The notes: generated by a model not told the origin, from the letters alone. A stretch of 7,221 nucleotides of DNA from Opitutia bacterium (GCA_003157575.1 PMKA01000478.1:1-7221); one strand, 5' to 3'. Counted from the stretch's first letter, positions 1 through 5,434 are shown. Made by a program: numbers and translations.

Positions 1-508
1 CACCGAGATCGGCGAGCAGGTGCGAAATATCATCGTCCATAATTCCAAGGGGGACGAGATGTGCGCGGAGACGGAACTGCTGCTTTTTGCGGCTTCGCGC
101 GCCCAGCTGGTGCGCGAGATCATCGCCCCGAACTTGATGAAGGGCGTGATCGTTGTCTGCGACCGCTATATCGATTCGAGCACCGTCTATCAGGGCGTGG
201 CCCGCAGCCTTTCCCTCGATCCCGTCCAGCAGATCAACCAGTTTGCCGTCGGCAACGTGCTCCCCGACGTGACCATCGTGCTCGACGTCCCTACTCGGGT
301 GAGCCTGGCCCGCATCCAGCAGCGCGCCTCGGACCTTCCGAACCGGATGGAGCGGGAGAACATCGATTTCTACAAGAAGGTTCGCGAAGGTTATCTGGTC
401 CTGGCGCGATCGATGCCCAAGCGCTTCTTTGTGGTCGACGGCAGGCTTCCCGAGGAGAAGGTCCACAAGCTCATCTGGGACGAGGTGCGAAATCGCATCG
501 GCATCTGA
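1..508 (+). CDS. tmk: Thymidylate kinase, 3' part (5' end outside window)
   Basis: dTMP kinase phosphorylates dTMP to dTDP with ATP in the cytosolic dTTP pathway. Reading starts inside the gene: the first full codon is at base 2, and about 168 C-terminal residues are visible. The first residues, TEIGEQVRNII, fit the stretch after the family's REPGGT motif, so the P-loop and about 40 N-terminal residues lie upstream of the window. Visible hallmarks are CDRYIDSSTVYQG (the DRY-x-DSS-x-A/VYQG substrate motif), a hydrophobic strand ending in VLDVP, and the LID/C-terminal pattern RMERENIDFYKKVREGYL. The TGA stop is at 506-508. The next gene, holB-like, follows on the same strand after 93 bases. This pairing of tmk and holB is common in bacteria and suggests co-transcription. 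The internal ATG at 62 is not the true start, because the frame is open and family-like before it. Confidence 0.95.
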   Translation, partial: TEIGEQVRNIIVHNSKGDEMCAETELLLFAASRAQLVREIIAPNLMKGVIVVCDRYIDSSTVYQGVARSLSLDPVQQINQFAVGNVLPDVTIVLDVPTRVSLARIQQRASDLPNRMERENIDFYKKVREGYLVLARSMPKRFFVVDGRLPEEKVHKLIWDEVRNRIGI

Positions 509-601
509 CCGGTGCCCGGCGGCCCCCGTGGACCTGACAGCCTGCCGGGCTTCCCTCCTTCCAGGCCGCCAAAAGCAAAAACGCCCGCCTGACTGCGCAT
601 C

Positions 602-1555
602 ATGCCCACCGTCCCATGGCCCGAATCGCTTGCCGGCACACCGGCGGTTGTGGTGATTGAAAAGGCGCTGCAGCGGGACCGGCTCGGGCACAGTCTGCTG
701 CTGCACGGCGCCGACATTGAGACGCTCGCTCTGGTGGCCCGCGCGATCGCGGACAGGCTTCTCAACGAGTCGCCCGACACCCGGCATTTTCCGCCCGAAC
801 AGCATCCGGACTGCTTCGCTCTCCGACCGACCGGGAAGATGCGCCTGATCACCGCAGACGCCACACGCCAGCTGATCGGAAAGACCCAGGTGTCGCCGGT
901 GGTGGGCCGCCGCAAGGTGGCCATCATCTACGAGGCGGACCGGATGAACGCGGCGGCCGCGAACATCTTTCTGAAGACCCTGGAGGAGCCGTCGGGATTG
1001 ACGACGCTGTTGCTGCTGACAAGCAGGCCGTACGCCCTGCTGCCCACCATCCGCAGCCGCTGCCTGCATTTTCGCTTTGCGTCCTCGGCGGCGCCGATCT
1101 CCCACCCCGACCTGCCCGCATGGAAGGCCGACTACCAGACGTGGCTTGGGCGCCTGGCGGATGGCGTCACCGGAAACCAGGCCGTTGCCGGACAGATTTT
1201 TGGCCTCTACGGACTCGTGAGCCGCTTCAACGGGATATTGTCGGAGGCGACGACAGAGATATGGAACGCGCAGAAAGGGAGCCTGCCGCCCGATCTTTCG
1301 GAGGAGGAGCAGATCGCCATCGAAACGGGGATCGCCAACGGAATCCGCCAGCGGCTTTTCACCGAGATCGAACAGGCGACGCTCGACTTCGCGCGCCCGA
1401 GGCTCGCAGGCAACGACGGCGCGATCCGGCGCGCGCTGACGGCGGCCGTGGCGGAACTGGAGCGCTGCAATTCCCTGCTGCGAGTCAATCTCGGCGAATC
1501 CGCCGCCCTGGAGGCGTTCCTGCTCACCTCGCTCCGGCTCTGGTCGAAACGATAG
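602..1555 (+). CDS. holB: DNA polymerase III subunit delta' (clamp-loader AAA+ protein)
   Basis: This is probably the delta' subunit of the clamp loader, which with delta and tau/gamma loads the beta sliding clamp. The protein has 317 residues, near the usual length. Seen in order: a HSLLLHG strand at residues 30-36, where the ATPase P-loop would be, but without GKT/S; HPDCFALRP at 68-76; RKVAIIYEADRMN at 104-116, a degenerate Walker B region; AAANIFLKTLEEP at 118-130, the most diagnostic stretch; a sensor-1-like TSRP at 140-143; and IRSRC at 150-154, matching the conserved SRC arginine-finger motif. Loss of a working P-loop is normal for delta'. The four-cysteine zinc module of the Escherichia coli protein is absent. 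The ATG at 602 is the first start after an in-frame TGA at 590-592, which fixes the start well. No clear ribosome-binding site is visible. It lies downstream of tmk and is probably in the same operon. Confidence 0.87.
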   Translation: MPTVPWPESLAGTPAVVVIEKALQRDRLGHSLLLHGADIETLALVARAIADRLLNESPDTRHFPPEQHPDCFALRPTGKMRLITADATRQLIGKTQVSPVVGRRKVAIIYEADRMNAAAANIFLKTLEEPSGLTTLLLLTSRPYALLPTIRSRCLHFRFASSAAPISHPDLPAWKADYQTWLGRLADGVTGNQAVAGQIFGLYGLVSRFNGILSEATTEIWNAQKGSLPPDLSEEEQIAIETGIANGIRQRLFTEIEQATLDFARPRLAGNDGAIRRALTAAVAELERCNSLLRVNLGESAALEAFLLTSLRLWSKR

Positions 1556-1571
1556 CGACCCGGCGATCGGT

Positions 1572-1587
1572 ATCCGCGAAATCCGCG
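1572..1587 (+). repeat. Tandem heptamer ATCCGCG x2
   Basis: The heptamer ATCCGCG occurs at 1572-1578 and again at 1581-1587, separated by AA. It starts 17 bases after the holB stop. From memory, phrases of this ATCCG(C/T)G-type pattern recur between genes in several GC-rich environmental bacteria. That comparison cannot be tested here. Confidence 0.5.
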
Positions 1588-1615
1588 TGATCATGGTGAA
1601 TCTGACGCATTCCCC

Positions 1616-1639
1616 GTAGCTGCGAGCGTGAGCGAGTGG
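1616..1639 (-). repeat. 24-base interspersed repeat, copy A (inverted relative to copies B and C)
   Basis: The core GAGCGTGAGCGAGTGG is read on the + strand. The reverse complement of the whole 24 bases matches the copies at 5571-5594 and 5631-5654 at 23 of 24 positions. It begins 61 bases after the holB stop and reads away from that gene, in the same sense relative to its upstream gene as copy C is to the DUF192 gene. Confidence 0.85.
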
Positions 1640-1650
1640 CTCCGCCACTC
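1634..1650. repeat. Hairpin GAGTGGC-TCC-GCCACTC overlapping repeat copy A
   Basis: A perfect 7-bp inverted repeat, with arms 1634-1640 and 1644-1650 and a 3-base loop. It overlaps the end of the 24-base repeat. It could form a stable RNA hairpin in the holB 3' region. No run of T follows, so it is not a canonical intrinsic terminator. Confidence 0.6.
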
Positions 1651-1652
1651 TC

Positions 1653-1668
1653 CCCATCCGCGGATGGG
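1653..1668. repeat. 16-bp perfect palindrome CCCATCCGCGGATGGG
   Basis: The two halves are exact reverse complements, centred between 1660 and 1661. One mismatched pair outside them is followed by another complementary pair (1651/1670). It could be a hairpin in RNA or a binding site for a dimeric protein. Two strong dyads directly after holB suggest a transcript-end structure, but there is no T tract. Confidence 0.6.
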
Positions 1669-1700
1669 AACCGCGACCCACAGTCTCCGCCAGCCAATCC

Positions 1701-1722
1701 TCCCTGTGCGCTCTGTGACGAA
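1701..1722 (+). repeat. 22-base direct repeat, left copy
   Basis: The sequence contains CTGTGCGCTCTGTGACGAA (1704-1722), identical to 5524-5542. Over 22 bases the two copies differ at one position. The copies are in the same orientation and flank the whole accessory island. They may be interspersed genomic repeats or traces of an insertion or recombination event. Confidence 0.8.
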
Positions 1723-1898
1723 CCGGGGCGTGGTGTCGAGCGACCGATCGCTGACAACGTGCTGTTTTCGCCAAACACTTCATCCATCGCCAGCGCTGTC
1801 TGCCCGCCAATCCCTGCCGAAGAGCCCGTTTGCTGGCTGCCCCACAAGCCGGTCTTCAGTGCAGGCGTGGGGGCCTAAGACAGGTTTACCGCTTGATT

Positions 1899-1919
1899 TG
1901 TGTGCACATTCGGCACACA
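1899..1919. promoter_or_regulatory. Inverted repeat before the antitoxin start; possible autoregulatory operator
   Basis: Arms TGTGTGC (1899-1905) and GCACACA (1913-1919) are perfect reverse complements with a 7-base spacer. The palindrome TGTGCACA (1901-1908) lies inside. The second arm ends 8 bases before the ATG at 1928. Ribbon-helix-helix antitoxins of the DUF1778 family typically bind short palindromes in their own promoter region, so this is the natural candidate operator. A TTGATT at 1893-1898 could be a -35 box, but I see no good -10 box. The operator role is inferred from position and symmetry. Confidence 0.5.
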
Positions 1920-1927
1920 TTACCGAC

Positions 1928-2236
1928 ATGGCAACGCTGACCAAACCGCACCGATCGCCGAAGGTCGGACGTCTCGTCGCGCGCATTTCGCCCGATGACA
2001 AAGCCATGATCGCGTGGGCTGCGGCCCTCGCCGGGCAGTCGGTTGGAGGTTTCGTGCTGGCGCACGCGCGCAAGGCCGCGCTGGAGACCCTCGAAGCCCG
2101 GGAGCGCATCATGCTCAACGCCGCGCAATCGCGCCGCTTTGTCGAGGCACTGCTGGCGCCCCCGCGCGCGCCCAGCCCGGCGCTGCTCGAGGCCGCGCGC
2201 GCCTACCGGGCAACCGTGAAGAGCGACGTCCATTAG
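1928..2236 (+). CDS. DUF1778 ribbon-helix-helix antitoxin (TacA-like)
   Basis: A 102-residue protein, the usual size for TacA-type antitoxins, which pair with GNAT toxins that acetylate aminoacyl-tRNA. Residues about 14-55 form the DNA-binding ribbon-helix-helix: a short strand GRLVARIS, then a helix with WAAALAGQSVGGFVLAHARKA, matching the family pattern AA-x-L-x-G-x-S-x-x-x-F. The C-terminal part (about 60-95) holds FVEALLAPPRAPSPALLEA, matching the toxin-binding tail with its F-x-x-x-L-x-x-PP-x-P stretch. The frame is open further upstream, but protein-like sequence begins at the ATG at 1928. No ribosome-binding site is evident, so the message may be nearly leaderless. The gene is oddly placed: its partner lies on the opposite strand, tail to tail, with the stop codons overlapping. 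It looks intact and is preceded by a candidate operator. Confidence 0.85.
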   Translation: MATLTKPHRSPKVGRLVARISPDDKAMIAWAAALAGQSVGGFVLAHARKAALETLEARERIMLNAAQSRRFVEALLAPPRAPSPALLEAARAYRATVKSDVH

Positions 2237-2757
2237 GCGTTCCATCCCCGTGCCTCCCGTTCCACCAGTTCCCGCATTGGAATGAACATCCGGCGGTCGT
2301 CGAGGGCGCGGAAACCGAAGCGTTCGTAAAATGCGCGGGCTTTGACGTCCTTCGGATCGGTGACAACGACGACGGCGCCGACCTCGTCACTCTGGCGCAC
2401 GCTGCGGCGCAGAGCGTCGACCAGAAGCAGCCGGCCGATGTCCTGTCCCTTCCACGCCAGGTCGCGCGCCAGTCGGCCGATCAGCGTCGCCCCAAAGCCG
2501 GGATAATGTGGCAGTCGTTTGACCAGGTCCGCGGGCAACCTGGCCAGGGTCACCGAGGTCTGGGACAACGTGTAATAACCTGCGATGCGGCCGGGGTCCG
2601 ACTGCGGCACCAGAACGAAGCAGGCGGAGGCCCGCGCGTCCATTTCCTTCCACGCCCTCTGTTGCAGAAACGCAGTGAGCTCCACCGACTCGCAGCGAAA
2701 ATCCTGCCGGCGGTGCTTCGCCGGGTCGAGGTGCCCGATGAGAAACTGCGCGTTCAT
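2233..2757 (-). CDS. GNAT-family N-acetyltransferase, TacT-like toxin
   Basis: A 174-residue GNAT protein of the type that accompanies DUF1778 antitoxins. Known TacT toxins acetylate the amino group of aminoacyl-tRNAs and stop translation. Visible in order: FRCESVELTAFL (20-31, matching the family's F-x-CG-x-x-x-L-x-x-FL start), AGYYTLS (59-65), LPHYPGFGATLIGRLA (82-97), the acetyl-CoA loop KGQDIGRLLLVDALRRS (103-119), and ARAFYERFGF (140-149), whose tyrosine 144 aligns with the tyrosine reported as needed for catalysis in TacT. The loop differs from the usual Q/R-x-x-G-x-G, having K first and D in place of the first glycine. The ATG at 2755-2757 has a GGAG about 8 bases upstream and lies 3 bases after the stop of the preceding - strand gene, so it is translated as the last gene of that operon. 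The stop overlaps the stop of the convergent antitoxin gene by 4 bases. Confidence 0.87.
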   Translation of the reverse strand: MNAQFLIGHLDPAKHRRQDFRCESVELTAFLQQRAWKEMDARASACFVLVPQSDPGRIAGYYTLSQTSVTLARLPADLVKRLPHYPGFGATLIGRLARDLAWKGQDIGRLLLVDALRRSVRQSDEVGAVVVVTDPKDVKARAFYERFGFRALDDRRMFIPMRELVEREARGWNA

Positions 2758-2760
2758 GGT

Positions 2761-3588
2761 TCAGGCTCCAATTCCCAAATCCAACTGATGTTCATAGGGT
2801 GGCGCGAAGACGCCCACAATCACCCAAGGATTTGGCGCAACGCTGTGAAATTGCTGCGTTGTGCCGAGAAAGAAGTAGAGATCTCGTTGGCCGAATTCGT
2901 GGAGGTATTTGGACTTCACTCTATCTAGAGCCGCCTGCTCATCGTTCCATCGGTTGAAGCAATTCCAGTAGAGCTGGCCACACTCCCAGTCGAGCACCTG
3001 CATCGTGCTCTTTCTGCCAGCCGAATCTTCAAACTGGTAGGAGAACGAAAATGGGAGCTTCGGGATCAGTTTGAAAGCCTGGCGCCAAACGTCCTCTGCA
3101 AAGATCTCCATCTGGCTGGTGCGTTCGCGCATCGCCGCCACCCTATCCGCGTCCCACTCTCGTTCGTCATCTTCCCAGATAAACCCACGGATCCGCGCCG
3201 GCTTGAACACCGCCAGCGAATGCTTGTTTTGTTTTGCAGCTTCGATCAACGGATCGAGCTTGTCGTACACGGTTGCGGTGTTGAGCAACAATTTGCGTCG
3301 CTGCCGCCAGTTGTCGTCGGTCCCCACGTGCCCAACAGGAATTAGTTGAGCGAAATCCATCGGATGATGAGTTTCGGGCCGCGGGTCGGCATGCGCCTTG
3401 GCAAAGTCGGCTTCGATCCAGTCAAACTTCCGATATTGCTCCTCATCCTCTAGCCGCCGAAACGGAACCGGATAGATTCGCATCCACGATCCATCTTCCC
3501 GCACGCCTGCCGTGCAGACCGTCTCGCCGTATTTCCGCGAGAGCGTCGGGTAGGTTTTAACCGTAATGAGCACGCGTTCGCGGGGCAT
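2761..3588 (-). CDS. Uncharacterised protein with KTYPTLSRKY motif (partner of DUF488 gene)
   Basis: A 275-residue soluble protein. I recognise it only as a type that, from memory, often sits next to DUF488 genes, and I know no assigned function. Notable stretches: ERVLITVKTYPTLSRKYGET (4-23), CTAG followed by DGSWMRIYPVPFR (25-44), KFDWIEADF (54-62), a central basic section NWRQRRKLL (93-101), DWECGQLYWNCFNRW (200-214) and a closing hydrophobic strand APNPWVIVGVFAPP (251-264). There is no signal peptide or membrane segment. The many beta-prone, aromatic stretches suggest a nucleic-acid-binding or OB-like fold, but that is a guess. I chose the ATG at 3586-3588 because the conserved-looking ERVLITVKTYP begins right after it. 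A TTG at 3613-3615 is an alternative. It lies 78 bases after the DUF488 gene and 3 bases before the GNAT gene. Base composition looks less GC-rich than the flanking housekeeping genes. Confidence 0.75.
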   Translation of the reverse strand: MPRERVLITVKTYPTLSRKYGETVCTAGVREDGSWMRIYPVPFRRLEDEEQYRKFDWIEADFAKAHADPRPETHHPMDFAQLIPVGHVGTDDNWRQRRKLLLNTATVYDKLDPLIEAAKQNKHSLAVFKPARIRGFIWEDDEREWDADRVAAMRERTSQMEIFAEDVWRQAFKLIPKLPFSFSYQFEDSAGRKSTMQVLDWECGQLYWNCFNRWNDEQAALDRVKSKYLHEFGQRDLYFFLGTTQQFHSVAPNPWVIVGVFAPPYEHQLDLGIGA

Positions 3589-3666
3589 CGGGGTGGACGG
3601 ACCACCGCGATACAACCAAAAAATTATCGAATACGCAAGATTACGAGATGGCCGCCCCGCTCTCTC

Positions 3667-4563
3667 TCAAAGGTGGATCGGGCTAAACGCCCTCCCGCCG
3701 ATTTCAGCCAGTGCTTCAGCCACGCAATGACGGTGGCATTGGCAAGGCACCGCCTCATAGCACGTCAGAGCCACCCGACAGCCGTCTCTCTCGATCCAAT
3801 GTCGGATCTTCGCCAACGCAGCTTCCTGTTTCGGCAGGCTGTCCCGTTCGTACCCGGCAAACAGCGCGTCGTAGTCGGCCTGGGTCTTCAACTCGCGCCG
3901 GTCCTCGGACGCGATGCCTAGCTCGGGCAGATGCTCGTAACGGATGCCGACGCCCTCGCAGGCCTTGGCAAGCGTGCTCTTGGCAAACCCGTATTTGCGA
4001 CTCAGCGGATTCCGCCGCACATCGCACAGCAACGTCACAGACTCCCGCAGCAATTGGTTTAGGTACCGCTCCAGCGTCTTTCCTTCGTAGCCGATGGTAA
4101 CTAATCCAGGCGGAAGGCGGACGGGACGGGCAGCGGCCACCTTGGCGCGGTCGGCGGTTTTGGGCAGCACGCGCTCCACGATCTCGCTACGCGTGGCGTA
4201 ATAGGGATGCCGCCGATAAACTTCGGCGATCAATTCATCACCCCGCAGGTGCGAATACTGCCGTGCAAACTTCGCTGTTTTGGGCAGTCGCCGGCTCTCC
4301 TGCTGCGCGGTTGCGCGTCCGGCCGCAGACAAAGCCCAGCGTTGATCGTCCGCCTCCAAAAGGCCGCGTTCAATCAACCGCCGCTTGTCGGCATAGGAAG
4401 TGAAAGAGAAGCAACCAAATCTGTAAGGGACAAAATCGTAGCTCGGCACATCTTCCCACTCCTGCGTAAAGAGGAACAGTAGTTTCTGAAAATCCGTGTG
4501 TGCCACCGGCTCGGGCATGCCATCGAGCAAGGCGAGCAACAGGCGCTGGCGTTCGAAAAGCAT
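3667..4563 (-). CDS. DUF488-domain protein with an extra N-terminal domain
   Basis: A 298-residue protein from the ATG at 4561-4563. The C-terminal half is a DUF488 domain: TIGYEGKTLERYL (156-168), CDVRRNPLSRKYGF (180-193), YEHLPELG (209-216), and a Cys/His cluster with CYE (268-270) and CQCHRHC (274-280). The DVR, ELG and CHR motifs are family hallmarks; the biochemical activity is unknown to me. The first 140 or so residues hold TDFQKLLFLF (23-32) and YDFVPYRFGCFSF (42-54), then a helical, winged-helix-like stretch. This resembles YwgA- or Panacea-type N-terminal regions, at low certainty. DUF488 proteins are often under 200 residues, so this is a two-domain form. An in-frame TTG at 4600-4602 would add 13 residues and overlap the stop of the hsdR-like scrap. 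Neither start has a good ribosome-binding site. It is first of the three intact - strand genes. Confidence 0.82.
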   Translation of the reverse strand: MLFERQRLLLALLDGMPEPVAHTDFQKLLFLFTQEWEDVPSYDFVPYRFGCFSFTSYADKRRLIERGLLEADDQRWALSAAGRATAQQESRRLPKTAKFARQYSHLRGDELIAEVYRRHPYYATRSEIVERVLPKTADRAKVAAARPVRLPPGLVTIGYEGKTLERYLNQLLRESVTLLCDVRRNPLSRKYGFAKSTLAKACEGVGIRYEHLPELGIASEDRRELKTQADYDALFAGYERDSLPKQEAALAKIRHWIERDGCRVALTCYEAVPCQCHRHCVAEALAEIGGRAFSPIHL

Positions 4564-4598
4564 GGCCGAATCTAATCCAAGAGCTGTTGCCTCTGCAA

Positions 4599-4762
4599 TC
4601 AACCTTTCAGCTTCGCCAGCACTTCGCGCTCAGCTCGCCGAACGATCACGGGGCAATTCGTCCACCCGGCAGCAATGGCCTCGGGCGGCAGCGCCGGACT
4701 CAACCCCTGCAATGCCGTCCGCAACCTGACGACCAACTCAACCTCGCCTGTCGTCTCGCGCG
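4599..4762 (-). pseudogene. Remnant resembling the N-terminal region of HsdR (type I restriction endonuclease subunit)
   Basis: Read on the - strand from 4760, this 53-codon stretch ends in a TGA at 4599-4601. It contains GEVELVVRLRTALQGLSPAL followed by PPEAI, which fits the HsdR N-terminal pattern (V-x-L-x-x-RL-x-x-AL-x-x-LNP-x-LP-x-EAI). The last residues, EREVLAKLKG, match less clearly. It has no start codon of its own and is joined out of frame to the truncated abortive-infection gene at about 4760-4765. HsdR proteins run to roughly a thousand residues, so nearly all of the gene is missing. The assignment rests on motif resemblance alone. In a type I locus hsdR commonly follows hsdM and hsdS, and that order is kept here. 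Confidence 0.5.
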
Positions 4763-5119
4763 CCAAGCCTCTCGAACGTAGGTTGAGCTGACGGCTTGCA
4801 CTGTTGCTGTGATTGCCGCGTCGCCGAGCGTATGCGACTCGGTCTCCAGCATCGTCAGGAGGGGGTCAAACTCGCTGCGCAGGTATTCCCGTCTTTCGGC
4901 GTAGGTGGAGAACTTGGATTTAATGAAACCCCGGAACTCCGAGAAATCGCGGCAGTTATGGACAAACCGTGGAAGCGACTTCGCGATCCGTGGCAATGAT
5001 ATCAGTTCATGGCGGAGGTTTCTATAATCGCCACCGTCAAAGCCGTTGCCGCCGCCTGTCGCATAGGAGACAAGCATTGCCTTCATCGACTCGACTTTGG
5101 TTCTCAGGTCGTCATTCAC
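4700..5119 (-). pseudogene. Truncated abortive-infection (Abi_C-type) gene
   Basis: The frame encodes 139 residues from a GTG at 5117-5119. That start lies 3 bases after the stop of the hsdM'-'hsdS fusion and has a GGAG about 9 bases upstream, inside the hsdS end, so the two were translationally linked. Residues 1-119 look like the N-terminal part of abortive-infection family proteins found in type I restriction loci: LISLPRIAKSLPRFVHNC (39-56), SEFRGFIKSKFSTYAERREY (60-79), FDPLLTMLE (84-92), and AVSSTYVREAW (109-119), which leads into the Abi_C domain. In relatives this is followed by a conserved stretch of the DPEGAIT type. Here residue 120 onward is low-complexity, Arg-rich sequence that is the wrong frame of the hsdR-like scrap. 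The Abi_C domain is therefore lost and the gene is probably inactive. Confidence 0.65.
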
Positions 5120-5122
5120 AAC

Positions 5123-5434
5123 TTAGCTCTCCGTGAGATTGACCCGCCCCGACAGCAATCGCGGCAGCAGCAGGTCGCTCGTCCGTCGGAGGTCTTGGAT
5201 TTGCAGATGGAGCTTGTAGAAGGGGCGGAAGCCCGGCGCGACTATGGCGCAGAAGCGGTCGAGCAAGGCGCGCGGTGGCTGAGCAAACCGAAGGAAGATA
5301 AGGCCCATGACCGGCTGGGAGTATTGCGCAGCGCTCAAGCTGCTGTTGGCCCGGAACTGATCCGTGGAGGACCAGAGTCGCTTCTCCAGGGTATCAGTCG
5401 CGGGATTCTTCTCCGACGGAGCGATCCACTCCAT
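5123..5434 (-). pseudogene. In-frame deletion fusion: HsdM N-terminus joined to HsdS C-terminus
   Basis: A 103-codon open frame from the ATG at 5432-5434. Residues 1-51 read as the start of a type I modification methylase: [20 protein letters not shown], then [19 protein letters not shown], the typical HsdM N-terminal helical region. At about 5281 the match to HsdM stops and the rest reads as the end of a specificity subunit: [13 protein letters not shown], then [15 protein letters not shown], the hallmark C-terminal segment of HsdS. The methylase catalytic domain (with its NPPF/Y motif) and both DNA-target-recognition domains are missing, so no methylation activity is possible. The reading frame survived the deletion, so a small chimeric helical protein could still be made. 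The TAA at 5123-5125 is followed 3 bases later by the GTG of the truncated abi gene. The frame is open upstream to an ATG at 5554, but the added residues do not look like protein. Confidence 0.8.

Larger units (their letters stand above)
1556..1927. other. Repeat-rich intergenic region between holB and the antitoxin gene
   Basis: I see no convincing gene in these 372 bases. Reading frames here are short or are upstream extensions of the antitoxin frame, with no protein-like composition. The stretch holds a heptamer direct repeat, a 24-base interspersed repeat, a 7-bp-stem hairpin, a 16-bp perfect palindrome, a 22-base element shared with the far side of the island, and an inverted repeat right before the antitoxin start. 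Bases from about 1723 to 1890 hold nothing I recognise. Confidence 0.7.

Noticed and set aside
514..550. Inverted repeat GCCCGGC ... GCCGGGC after tmk as a terminator
   Set aside because: The loop is 23 bases, no T run follows, and the next gene on the same strand starts within 60 bases.
1524..1847. - strand open frame in the holB-antitoxin gap
   Set aside because: It runs through palindromes and the 24-base repeat, has biased Gly/Ser/Arg composition and no recognisable domain.
1628..1927. Upstream extension of the DUF1778 frame to an ATG or GTG about 300 bases earlier
   Set aside because: The added residues are Pro/Ser/Arg-rich, cross repeats and palindromes, and would double the length of a well-defined small family.
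2014..2928. Long + strand open frame opposite the GNAT gene and the end of its upstream neighbour
   Set aside because: It overlaps three better-supported genes, has a low-complexity Arg/Ala/Gly-rich start and shows no family motifs.
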